A DNA stretch of 64,000 bases from Dermatophagoides farinae. Lineage: Eukaryota; Arthropoda; Arachnida; Sarcoptiformes; Pyroglyphidae. Position numbers and translations under genes: made by a program. How positions within the stretch are numbered: position 1 is the first letter of the stretch; each line of letters opens with the position of its first letter. Below, piece after piece: positions 48,051-59,000 of this stretch. The notes beneath the pieces are model-generated. The model had not been told where the DNA came from. It made no database searches and saw only the letters and a list, made by a program, of their open reading frames with translations. The stretch spans positions 3,789,001 to 3,853,000 of the forward strand of contig NC_134684.1 of assembly GCF_024713945.1 (NCBI RefSeq), in the 5' to 3' direction.

Positions 48051-49640
48051 GGTTGATTGATTGATTGATTGATGAACAACAACGAAAAAAAAAACCAAGA
48101 AAATGCCAGCAAAACGGAAAATTTAAAATTTTACAAACGACCAATACGTATTGGCGATGAAATTCAAATGAATGTTTCGAATGGACATTCGTTTATATTT
48201 TGTCCAGTAACAAAAAAAAATTTTAGGTTGGATCAGATCACAAGCAAGTAATCAACATACAAATTGTCAACATTATTATTATTATCATCATCATCATAAA
48301 ATGGTCAAGAATATTACCCATTTAAATATATATATACTTTCTGTTTATAATAAACAATAAACAACCAAAATACTATGCAAAATGACCATGAATGGCTAAT
48401 GATATGTGGAGCCATTATTTCGATTGATTTGAAAACTTCAATAAACTAAACAAAAACAAAACGAAACAGATGACTAAATGTTAATAATCATAATCATGCA
48501 CCGAATTGATAACTATAGTGAAAATAATAATTACAAAAAAAAATAGGAAAAACAAAACAAGACGATTCAATGTTTTTTTAAATATTAATTTGTTGCATTC
48601 TTGTATGTTTTTTCAACAGAATGATGATGATGATTATTATTATTATTCAACCATCCAAATGTGAACATGGTTAATCCATTTCCATTATTATTCACCACAT
48701 TGCCAAACAAAATGTTTTGAAAATTAATCAACACAGACATAGAAAAAAAATCATCAAACATTTCTCCTTGGTGATGATGAACCATGAAAATTTTCCTTCC
48801 ACCCACCACCACAAACAATCTCTTTTTCACTATATCTCTTGATTAGAATAAACAATGAATTCTGTTCCAGAAACAAACAAACAAACGAAAAAAAAATCAA
48901 GGTTGACCTACAAAGAAAGTTTCCAGAAGATAGTTAAATATTTAAAAAAACGAACATTATTTTTTCATTTATTCTAATTGTTAATGCAATTCTTATATAT
49001 GAATTATCATCATCATCATCATTGTGGAAGAAATAAAGAGAGAGAGAAAAAAAAGTATCTGAATACAAGAGAAAAAAAAGATTAAAAATGAAAAATATTA
49101 TGAAGAAAAAAAAAATTAATCAATCAATCAATCAATATTATAAATGTGTATGTGTGTGTAATAATAATAATAAAAAAAGAAAATTTATATCTTGTGAGAA
49201 ATTGAACAAAATTTTATATTTGCAAAAATGAATATTATGAAGATAATGGGTGTGTGTGTGTGGGTGTTGTGGTGGTGGTGGTTGGGGGTGTATGGCTGAT
49301 ATATATTGTTAACTTATACATTAAAGATATAAAGATATATAGATTATTATTCATTGTTTGATGATGTGGGAGTGTGTGTCCAGAATTTATTCTTCATCAT
49401 CATCATCATTATTTATTTGGTGTGTGCGTCCATCTTCGTTTCTCATGGGTGTGTTTGGGTGGGTGGGTGTGTATAAATGTTTTAAATTTTGTGTTATTAC
49501 CAATTACAGGTTTCTCCATCAGATCAGATCACTGAATTGAGATCAATGAAACGGATGATGGTTGGTTTTTTTTAGTAGATTTAAGAATTTTTTTATTTAT
49601 CTTCTTTTTTTTCTTAAGATGATCATGTTCGTTACATTGG
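48051..49640. other. Intergenic stretch with two weak orphan frames
   Basis: Contains an ATG-started plus-strand frame at 48072-48251 and a minus-strand frame ending at 48585, neither recognised. The rest is repeats, with TG/GGT-rich sequence around 49249-49290 and 49440-49470. Confidence 0.5.
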
Positions 49641-49646
49641 TTTATT
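49641..49646 (-). terminator. Polyadenylation signal of the SECp43-like gene
   Basis: AATAAA on the minus strand, about 112 nt beyond the stop codon. Confidence 0.55.
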
Positions 49647-49757
49647 ATAAGATGAATGAATGAATGTTTTAATTGGTGTCAAAAAGATTTCGATTTTTTT
49701 TCTCCTATTGTTCAATTGTCATTATCATTTCATTTCATTTTTTTTCATAATCAATAA

Positions 49758-50974
49758 TCAATAATGTTGACGAAATTGTGAATCATTACGATTGTTACTT
49801 GACATGAATGATTGATCTCGTTGTTGTGGTGGCGCAAAACGATTACGATTTCCAACACCACCGCCTATACCACCACCACCACCACCTTGATTATTGTTAT
49901 GTCTAGCTTTGCTAACCGAAATCGGTTGTGCACCAAGCATCATTGATTGTTGGCTCAATGCCTGAAAATATTCATTTTCATCATCAAATGAAACAAAACC
50001 AAATCCTTTACTAATGCCATCATTCATGATAACTAATCAGACAAAAAAAACAAAAGAAAATTAAAAATGATTTTTATCATAAAGAATAAAAAAAACATAC
50101 CTTTCGCCGATGAAACAGATGGATAAAAAGCCAAGAATGCGTTCAACAATACATCATTATCAATTTGTGGTGGTAGATTGCCAACGAATACGGAATAACG
50201 TCCACTGCGATTAGCTCGTTTCAAAAAGAATCGTTTGTCCTACAAATAAATAAAACGAGAAAAGAATAGAGAATTAGAAATAGGTAAAATGATGATATCA
50301 AATCGAAATCATGGTGGCTCTAATCACACCTCACGTTCAAGAACATGGAAAAAAATTTGAAATCTATTTTTTCCACGTGTTCAGATCGATTGGATGGATA
50401 AGATTAATAATAAATGAAAAAAAAATTATCTTTACTTCTTCAACATTTGGCATTTTCTTTCCGTTCAGCTCTCGAAGTACTTCTTGGGCAGTACTACGAT
50501 CATCAAATGAAACAAAACCATAACCAAGCGGTAATCTGATGATGATACAAATTAGAAATTTACAAAACTAAAAAAAACTGATTTCGATTTCTACACATAC
50601 CCATTATCTTTGTTTCGAATAATTTTGATATTGTGTACATTGATGCCAAGCAAATTGAAGGCTTCTTGAATCAAATTTTCATCCATTGAAACATCAATCT
50701 GAAAAATAAAACAAATTTACTCATTGATTTCATTGATTTTGATTAGCAAAAAAAAACATACATTTCCCATCCATAGTGTTTTGGATGAATTTTGATCAGA
50801 TTGAAAATTTTGTCGATTATCCATACGCCGTTGATTGGAATTAGGTGGTGGCGGTACACGTGTTGGAACTCCGTAACCATTTGTAGCAGGATAACCAGCT
50901 TGTATATGTGTCGGTACAGCATTCATATGATGAATAGGTGCTGGTTGTGGATAAAAATTCGAATACATATCCAT
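49758..50974 (-). CDS. TRNAU1AP: SECp43-like RNA-binding protein (tRNA selenocysteine 1-associated protein 1 homologue, 274 aa)
   Basis: Five exons in phase: 50974-50762, 50698-50601, 50535-50436, 50239-50101, 50032-49758, with introns of about 60-200 bp and GT/AG ends. The protein has a Pro/Asn-rich N-terminus, RRM1 from TLWMGN (66-71) with RNP1 GYGFVSF (108-114), and RRM2 with SVFVGNL (153-159) and RNP1 KGFGFVSF (192-199). TLWMG, MDENLI and KIIRNK...G.P.GYGFV are hallmark positions of SECp43, which binds tRNA-Sec and the Sec synthase complex. The tail is Gly/Asn/Gln-rich and lacks the Tyr-rich C-terminus of vertebrate SECp43 (about 287 aa). The start is the first ATG of the frame. A general two-RRM splicing or mRNA-binding role is the alternative. 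Confidence 0.88.
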
Positions 50975-53109
50975 TTTTTTTGTTTGTTTGTTTATTGATG
51001 ATTTATCAATCGGTTTTGTTCTTTTGTCGTTATAATTTTGGAAGAACAATTAAAAGAGGAGGAAAATTTTGGCAATCTAATTAAAAAATATATAAATCGA
51101 TAATCGATAAATTGATATACAAAAAAAATGAATAAATTTTTCTTGGAAAAAAAAATCTACGATGATGATGATGATGATAATATAATGATATTATTATGTG
51201 ATGCGTATATTTTTTTTTTTTTTTAGGAAGAGAGAATGAGAAAAAAATGGCCAGAAAACAACAATATGCTCACTTGGCATGCAGGGCGATGGGAAAAAAA
51301 AATCTGCCACTCATGCACACAAATAGAAGTAAAATAGTAAAAAAAAAAATGAAATCCATGCACACACACCAACAAACACACACACACACACACACGGTAT
51401 AGATTTTATGGATGCCGCAAACAAAATACAGAAAAAAACAATCGATTGTTTTTTACACCTTAAATTATTATCATATATCGATAGTTCATTTCAATTCCAA
51501 TCATTGGATGGCGTTGTCGACAATTTTTTTTTTTGTTATTTTGAATTCGAATTTTTCATGATTCAAGACTTGAAAAAATTCCATTCCATTATTCATTCTA
51601 TGGATAATGATGATAATTATGATGATCATTATGTCTACAATTATTACGAGATTTTTATTTTTCTCGAAACAAAAAACAAAAAACGTTTGTATGGAGAGAA
51701 ACAAATGAATGAATGAATTTATTTTTGTTTTTTCTTTCCATTCTCAATGTCAATCTTGTTGTTTTGTGTTTCATAATTATGAATCTGATTAGTATAATTA
51801 GAACTAGTTGGAATCATATGACCATCTAAAAATAACCATCATCATTGTCATTTTAAAGTTCAAAATCCTAGTTTTTTTTTTGATTTTCTCAAATCCATGA
51901 CGAAAAGAAAATTTATCGTTTCAATGTGAATATGATCAACATTGACATCCAATTTGGATTGAATATAATCGACACGATTGAATAAACTCAACAATGAGAT
52001 TGAGAGTGAGAAAGAAACATTCGAACCTTGAAAATTACAATGTCAAATTCTTTTTCCACCATTCGATTTCTTCCGACATAATATTCAAAATCAATTCAAT
52101 TGAATAGCCTTCATTGTCATTCATGGTCTTTTCTTTTTCGTTGTTCCAAATTGCAATGAATTGAATTCAATGTAACATGGATTCAAACGACGACCACGAC
52201 GATGACAAATAACAACAACAACAACAACAAAAAGACAAAATTGACAAGGTCAAAATCATTAAACAAAACAAAAAAAATTGACAATGATATCACTGTTGTA
52301 CATATTTGTATTGATGGCCAATGTTTTTCTTTTTTTTTTACCATTCCGTAGCACACGTATTTCCTTTCCATATTATTGTTCACAATCATTGTTTGAACGA
52401 ATGGAAAAACCTTGTTCGTGGACTTTGAAGCAATGATGATGAAAATCTTTGGCCAAACAACATTGCATCAATTATGTTGATGTTGGTTGTTATTACTCAT
52501 CATTTTTTTTCATATTTCTCTTCAAAAAAAAAATCATTTAAAACTCACCTGACCACTTTTACTTTTTTTTTTGATTTTCTTCCTATCGATCAACAACGAT
52601 ACATTTTTTTGTGCTTCAATCCCTCATTCACACACACACATACACAACATCACAGCACAATGTTCATTATTATCGTCGTATTACATTAATGTCAATGTGA
52701 ATATTTATCTCATTTCTATGGCCGCGGCCACTGCCGCCACTGTTTGTTTATTTGATTTTCAAGTTTTTTTTTCAAATTTCCTTTATTTAGCCATTTTTTT
52801 TCTTTGTTACTGAAGTTACTAAAAATACCTGATTTCTAATTTTTCCTTTCATTTAGTAGTAGTAGTAGCGGCAGTGGCAGTGGTGATGATTTTTTTTTGT
52901 TATTCAACGATGCAGCATTCAAGACGTTTTTGATTTTGATTTTGGATTGTTATTCATATCCGACACATTCGTAAATCAAACATCATATCGATAATACGTC
53001 ATATGTTTGAAGTTCATTCACCAATTATTCAGTATCGATTGATTACGAATAATAATAAATTATTTCTGTTTGTGAAAAAATTCTTGTGCTGATTATTTAT
53101 TCATCCAAA

Positions 53110-53153
<44 letters not shown>

Positions 53154-53198
53154 TCTTTGTTTTCAAATTCCTATTAATCAACAATTCTTGGATCAACA
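50975..53198. other. Intergenic region between divergent genes
   Basis: Separates the SECp43-like gene (minus) from the four-helix membrane gene (plus), so both promoters should lie here. I cannot place TATA boxes with confidence. It contains an orphan plus-strand frame (51408-51716), a rare GC-rich pocket at 52720-52745 with an inverted partner at 52868-52877, and (CA)n at 53114-53150. Confidence 0.55.
53114..53150. repeat. (CA)18 microsatellite
   Basis: 37-bp alternating CA array 49 bp upstream of the start codon of the four-helix membrane gene, probably in its 5' leader or core promoter. Length polymorphism could affect expression (inference). Confidence 0.95.
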
Positions 53199-53903
53199 AT
53201 GCCTACCTATGATGATCGTAAAAAAACTGTCAACTATTATGGAGTGTTTTCCCTTTGGGCATCGGTAAATATTAGAATTTTTATCATGAATTGACATTAA
53301 TTGCTTGTTTTTTTTGTTTGTTTGTTTGCAATATTATGGTTTTGTTCATCACGAAAAAAATAGCTTCTGTTGTTGGCATCATATTTTTCATTATTCACAA
53401 GTGGTTGTAAACAAGTGGCAACAATGGAAATACAAATCAGTCTGGCTGTTGCATTTGCGTTGGGTTTGATAATATTTTTATTAAGCTTCTGCAATATCGC
53501 TAGCCGTTTGTATCATTCAAAATTTAGTTTTTATCTGGTAAGTGGAAAAATTCCGTTGAATCATCGATGGAAATTTTTTTTTGTTGTTGTCAATTTCTGT
53601 TTTTTCACACATTTTTTTTTCTTGATGAAAAAATAGATTGTCATTGCATTATTAGCACTGGCCACATTATTATCATATCAAGCATATCAAACATGGAATC
53701 ATGAATGTAAAGTTGGCCGTTATTATGAACGTAATAATCAACTATTATTCGATAATATGACCGTAAAAAGAGAAGAATTTGAACAAACATTACAGTCAAT
53801 ATATAAGAAACGTAATAATCATTATAATGTATCGGCATTATTAGATCTCATTGCAGCCATACTATTTATGGCATCTGCTTATGCATTCAGGAATCGTTTC
53901 TGA
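53199..53903 (+). CDS. Small four-transmembrane protein (168 aa), family unknown
   Basis: Three exons in phase 0: 53199-53264 (ATG, donor TCG|GTAAAT), 53364-53537 (donor CTG|GTAAGT) and 53637-53903 (TGA). Introns are 99 bp each. Hydrophobic segments lie at about residues 14-34, 46-65, 78-94 and 147-163, with both ends predicted cytoplasmic. The loop between helices 3 and 4 is about 50 residues, charged, and has a cysteine and one glycosylation sequon (N120-M-T). The first loop is only about 12 residues, unlike claudins or tetraspanins. It ends FRNRF. I do not recognise the family. Membrane localisation is a safe inference; function is not. Confidence 0.8.
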
Positions 53904-55018
53904 CCAACGGGTATTCAATTCATCATCATCATCATCATATAAATTGCCTAACAAACATGTTCAATAGAATACGGATTGGCCAGAATAATGAAAAAAAAAT
54001 GATCAAAATATTACAATATTTTGTTTTTAATCAAATTCCCTTATTCATTCATTCATCGTTATTTTGGATTTCAATTTCAATTTCAATTTTATTGGTTGTT
54101 GTTTTTTTTAAAAAATTTGTCTTTAGATTCTGGCCATATTTCTAGTCGAATGAAAATAAAAATTTTTTTTTTTTTGCAAACAAATTTTTTTTTCCATAAA
54201 ATATGAAAAAAAATAAATAAAGGTGTGAATCGATCAATTTTACATTTAATAAATGGCCATCATCACCATCACCACCACCACATCAAACATCATCAACAAG
54301 TTTATTATCGGGGAAAAAAATCGTAAATTGAAAGAAGAAAACTGAAGAAAAAAAAACTGTCAATATAATAATCAATTAGCCACTTTCATGGGTTGATCAC
54401 GATCGATTAGCAAAATAGAAGAAAAATTGAGAGACAAAAAAGAAAATTGAAATTTTTAATCATCAAATTCAACCAATAATAATGATGATGATGACGATGA
54501 TGATGATAATGCGTTTTAATCGAAATTTTCTCTTTTTTTTTCACTCTCTCCTTGATACATTAATGACGATCAAAAAATGATGATGATGATGATTATCGTT
54601 TGATCATGAAATCATTAACTAAAAGAAGAAGAAAAAAAATATGGTAATGAAAAAAAAAACAGAAATGGCCACGAAATAGTACAAATGCATACCACTGTGA
54701 GAACGAATAGTGAAAAAAAACAAGATAATAACTTTCATTAGTTGTCATCATCATCATCATCATCATCATTGCTGTCGTTCAAGTCATCAATTATCAAAAA
54801 AAAAAAAAAAAAAAATCAAAACTTAAACGACAAGTTGCTGCTGTGCATTTTTTCATTTATAAAAACCGTCAGTCATTTGTTCAAAAAAAAAATTTTATTT
54901 TTATTTCATTTCGAACAACATTGTCCACATAATCAAATTTCGAACTGTTTTTTAGTGTGTGTTTTTTTTTGTTTTGTTAAATCATTGTCCAACATTAATA
55001 ACATCGAACATCGAAAAC
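53904..55018. other. 3' region of the membrane-protein gene and 5' flank of the CRAL-TRIO gene
   Basis: Contains tandem AATAAA signals at 54212-54221 on the plus strand, about 310 nt after the membrane-protein stop, and (ATC)n near 54748-54768. No further coding region is supported. Confidence 0.6.
54212..54221 (+). terminator. Overlapping polyadenylation signals of the membrane-protein gene
   Basis: Two overlapping AATAAA hexamers downstream of the stop at 53903. Confidence 0.5.
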
Positions 55019-55804
55019 ATGTCAGAAATTGAATCATTACGTGTACGTTTCAATAAAGAAGTGGATGAAAATCCATCACTATATCATCCAATTGATGTAG
55101 AACGTGTACAGAAAGAAGAATGGCAAGTTAAACGTTATCTACAAGAATTTAATAATAACGAAGAACAAGCATTTGAATTGATGAAAAAAGCATTACAATG
55201 GAAAAAAGAATTCGGCATACATGATCGTACTGATCAATATTTTCCATTAGAATTTTATGATTCAACTGAATTTCTTGGCCGTGATAAACAAGGACGTTAT
55301 GTTCAGCTTGAAATATTTCGTAATCAAATTCATTTTAAAGAATTAACACTTCTTTATCGCCAATATGTTGTCCATAATCTTGAACGTATTGATCGTATGG
55401 CCGGTGAACAAGGTTTCATACTATTGATGGACACTAATGGTGCTGGTGTTTCCAATATCAATCTAGATTTGACTAAATTTAAATTAAATGTCATTGAATT
55501 ATATCCAGGAAGTTTGCAACAATTTTTTGTCATCGATCTACCATGGTTATTGAATCCAATTATGAAAATAATTGTAGGTTTTATGGCTGCCAAAATACGT
55601 GAAAAATTAGTATACATTAAACGGCAACAATTATTGGATTATATGGACGAAGAAAATCTACCCGTATCATTGAATGGTAAAAAAGATAAGTCACATATGC
55701 CGGACAATCTTGAACGATTGGAAAAATGTTTCGAACGTTTTGCATTGAACGAAAAATTTGTCGATCAATATTATTCAACAAGAAAAATTAAACGATCCAA
55801 CTAA
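55019..55804 (+). CDS. CRAL-TRIO (SEC14-like) lipid-binding protein, 261 aa
   Basis: Single-exon frame. The first ATG gives MSEIESLRVRF. An N-terminal helical CRAL-TRIO-N segment (about residues 15-60, with VKRYLQEF and ALQWKKEFG) precedes the lipid-binding domain (about 80-225): GRYVQLEIFR, a FILLMD strand, LYPGSLQQFFVIDLPWLLNP and the gate helix FMAAKIREKLVYI. Proteins of this fold move phosphoinositides, tocopherol or retinoids between membranes. The sequence resembles the N-terminal half of MOSPD2, but there is no MSP domain or C-terminal membrane anchor, so it should be soluble or peripheral. It ends in a basic TRKIKRSN tail. Ligand unknown. It converges with the Ig-domain gene on the other strand. 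Confidence 0.88.
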   Translation: MSEIESLRVRFNKEVDENPSLYHPIDVERVQKEEWQVKRYLQEFNNNEEQAFELMKKALQWKKEFGIHDRTDQYFPLEFYDSTEFLGRDKQGRYVQLEIFRNQIHFKELTLLYRQYVVHNLERIDRMAGEQGFILLMDTNGAGVSNINLDLTKFKLNVIELYPGSLQQFFVIDLPWLLNPIMKIIVGFMAAKIREKLVYIKRQQLLDYMDEENLPVSLNGKKDKSHMPDNLERLEKCFERFALNEKFVDQYYSTRKIKRSN

Positions 55805-55882
55805 ACTGGTGTGGTGACTAGAAACAAAACAAAACAAAAAATTTCAATGACAAATCAATAACTAATTCATAACATTTCGACA

Positions 55883-55888
55883 TTTATT
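55883..55888 (-). terminator. Candidate polyadenylation signal of the DIP-like gene
   Basis: AATAAA on the minus strand, about 210 nt after the stop at 56098. It is the only canonical hexamer I see in the 293-bp gap between the two convergent genes. Confidence 0.5.
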
Positions 55889-55916
55889 GATTGATTGATT
55901 AGACAATGTATAGATA

Positions 55917-55922
55917 AATAAA
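55917..55922 (+). terminator. Polyadenylation signal of the CRAL-TRIO gene
   Basis: AATAAA 113 nt after the stop. It lies past the minus-strand signal at 55883-55888, so the two convergent transcripts probably overlap. Confidence 0.6.
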
Positions 55923-56097
55923 CAAAAAAAAAAATTTGTACTCTTCCAAATGAAAATTGATTAATCATTAATTAATTAATGACTGAATGAATTCTGGTCT
56001 AGAAAAAAAAATATGAATCACTTTAGTGTTTGCTAAATTGAATTTTTCTGTTATTTACAATTAAAAAAAATCATCAAAGTGTGTGTGTGGTGTCCAA

Positions 56098-59000
56098 TTA
56101 AACAATGAATGATTTCATCATGTAAACAAAACACAAGATTGTAATTATTGGTTTTTCCACCATAATCATCGTTGTTTTTGTTGCCGTTGTTGCCGAAGAT
56201 GATGATGATGATGATGATGATGACGATGCTTGATGTTGATAATCATTGTAATCATAGTTCTTATCTCCCATCAGATTGTTGTTATTATTATTATTGGTCA
56301 AATTATTATTTGATTGATGAAAATTTTGCAATTGTTGATTCTGTTGCCGGCCTTGATATGTATAGATATATGTTGGCCATGATGATAACATGTATGGTGT
56401 AGATGGTGGTGCAATTTCTATTTTTTTTTTTTTTTAACGAAAACGAAAAAATTTAGTTTTGAAAATGAAAACATTGAAAAATTTGAATATGCTCACCATA
56501 TAAACGAACTAGACCTTCTTTTTCACCCAATACATTTTTGGCAACACATTTATAGCTACCGAAATCTTTTTCATCCAAATTGAATATTCGTAATTTCATT
56601 TTTGTACGATATGATTCATGTTCTTCATTCATTTTATATTTGGTCGTTAATGATTTCGGTATCGTTTGGCCATCATAACGAATCCATGATGTTATTGGCC
56701 GTGGTGATGCTTCACAACGACATTCCAATTGTACATCACTGCCAATGGTTGATCCGACCAATTGATTGGATACTTTGATTTTTGGTCGAACTAAAACAAA
56801 ATAGAATGGAAAAAAAACAACAACAACACAAATTTTTAAAATTCTCAGATTGTCATATCAAAATTCAATTGTAAAATTTTCCATTTCAAGCACGATGTAT
56901 ATGCTATGAGTATTAATAATATTGTACTTGAAAGAACAGTGCAGTAATATTTTGTTGTCCACAAAAAAATTCGACATCCTGCCAGGAAATCAATCGATCC
57001 ATCGATCGATCTTTATTTCGAGCTAAAAATGATGAAACATGATAACATCATCATAATCATTAGCTAGTAGAAATGAAAAACAGAATTGTTGATTAAATTT
57101 AATGTTTTTCTCCAAACTATCGTCGACATTTTTTTTTTTAAACTTGAAACAAAGAAAGGTCTCTGGCATTTTTTTTTAATGAAATCAAAATACATTCGCA
57201 CTAAAAACCAATCGACATTTGCACCGTGAAACGAATGTCGATTACATCGATATATATTAATCGCGATGTTCATCATCATTATAAAACATTTCTTTCGAAT
57301 GGAATTTTTTGTTTGACTTTGCTTAGAATAGTCTTTTTTTTATTCTGTTTTAGAATTCAAGAATTTGTTATTATATAGAACAGAAAATATTCTCATGATA
57401 TAATCATGATCTTTATCATATATTCAAATTAGTTGAAAAAGAATGTCTTCCAAAGTAAAAAGTAAAAAAATGCCTGAATCGGCAGAATATAGATTTGTTA
57501 ATGTTTGAATTTTGTTAATTATCACTACTACGTTTTTCGGATCGTCAAGAAAATCCTCCATTATCACTATAATCATCATCATCATTCGAATGTTCTGGAA
57601 TGTAATTTGTTGAACAATCCAAGAAGCAAAAAAAAACAACAACAACAACATACTCTTGCGGAGGCAGGTTTTACCCCCCCCTACCACCACACAGTAGAAC
57701 AGAAAAATCTTCAATTCCGATATATTGCAATCACTTACAATTGACATGTACAATAATCCTTTTGCTTACACTTGGAGGCACTGAATTGGATGCTATACAA
57801 AGATATGCGCCCATATCATCTGTTTAATAAAACAAAAAACAAAGTAAAATAAAGATTCGTTAATTAAATAATTTCTCCAATGGTCATTCAATTTGTACAA
57901 ACCTCTGGTTACTTGAGTAATGTTAAGAAATTCTCCTTCAACTTTTTTTGCTGTTCATCGATGATGATGATGATGATATTTTTAAATTCATAGAAAGAAA
58001 AGATGGACAGTTAATTGATTTTTTTTTTTGAATATGTAAATGAATGTTCATCATTATTACCTGAATATCGTTTACCACCATAAAGGCCAAGATTGATATC
58101 TTTATTATCTTCACGACGCCAAACAATATTTGGTGTTGGATGGCCATTTGCACGACAATGTATGGACAGGCGATGTCTTTCATCAACACTAACATCTGAA
58201 CTGGTTGCATTATAATCGATTGTTGGGGCAACTATAAAATCAAACAATCAATATCACAAATATCTAATAATACAAGAGAATAGAGTACTTACCAAGTATA
58301 TCGAGAAAGGCAGCTTGACTTATAAGTGGCTCGGTATTTATCTGACACATGTACCATCCTGATGATTTTTTAAAAGTAAAAACGATAATTTCTTATTTTA
58401 CATAAAGAAATCCTAGATCATCATCATTTACCTTTATCAATTGATTTCACCTGTTTAATATAAAGGAACCATTGTTTTTGATTATTATTTGCAACACGAA
58501 AACGTTGATCTTTTGTTATCAATTGTGTTTGTATGGAAATTAATTCCGGTTCAATTGTAGGAAAATTTTTGCCACCACCATCACCATTACTACCACCATC
58601 ACCATTATTATCATCATCAGTATTATCGAGTGTTTCGATTTTTAGCCAGGCAATCTAGAAAAACAAAAGAGAAAAAAAGAATTCAATGTAATTTTTTTTC
58701 CATTTCAAACATTAGTGAAATCAGATTGAATGAAAAAAAAGGGTTAACAGTAGTTTTCCGGTCATTTTGTCATGATTGAAAATTAAATTATCAATGGACG
58801 GTGTTGGCCGACCAACCAACCAACCAACCAACCAACCAACAACAACGTAAACGGTGAACTCAATTAATCTAAAAACATTGGTAGTATGAAGAAAAAGTTT
58901 GGAATCAAATGAAATTAATGAACCAAATGTACACACTACAGACAAAAAAAAACTCATTTTAGAAATGTTTCGAATTGAATTTTGATTCAAATTGAGAGAG

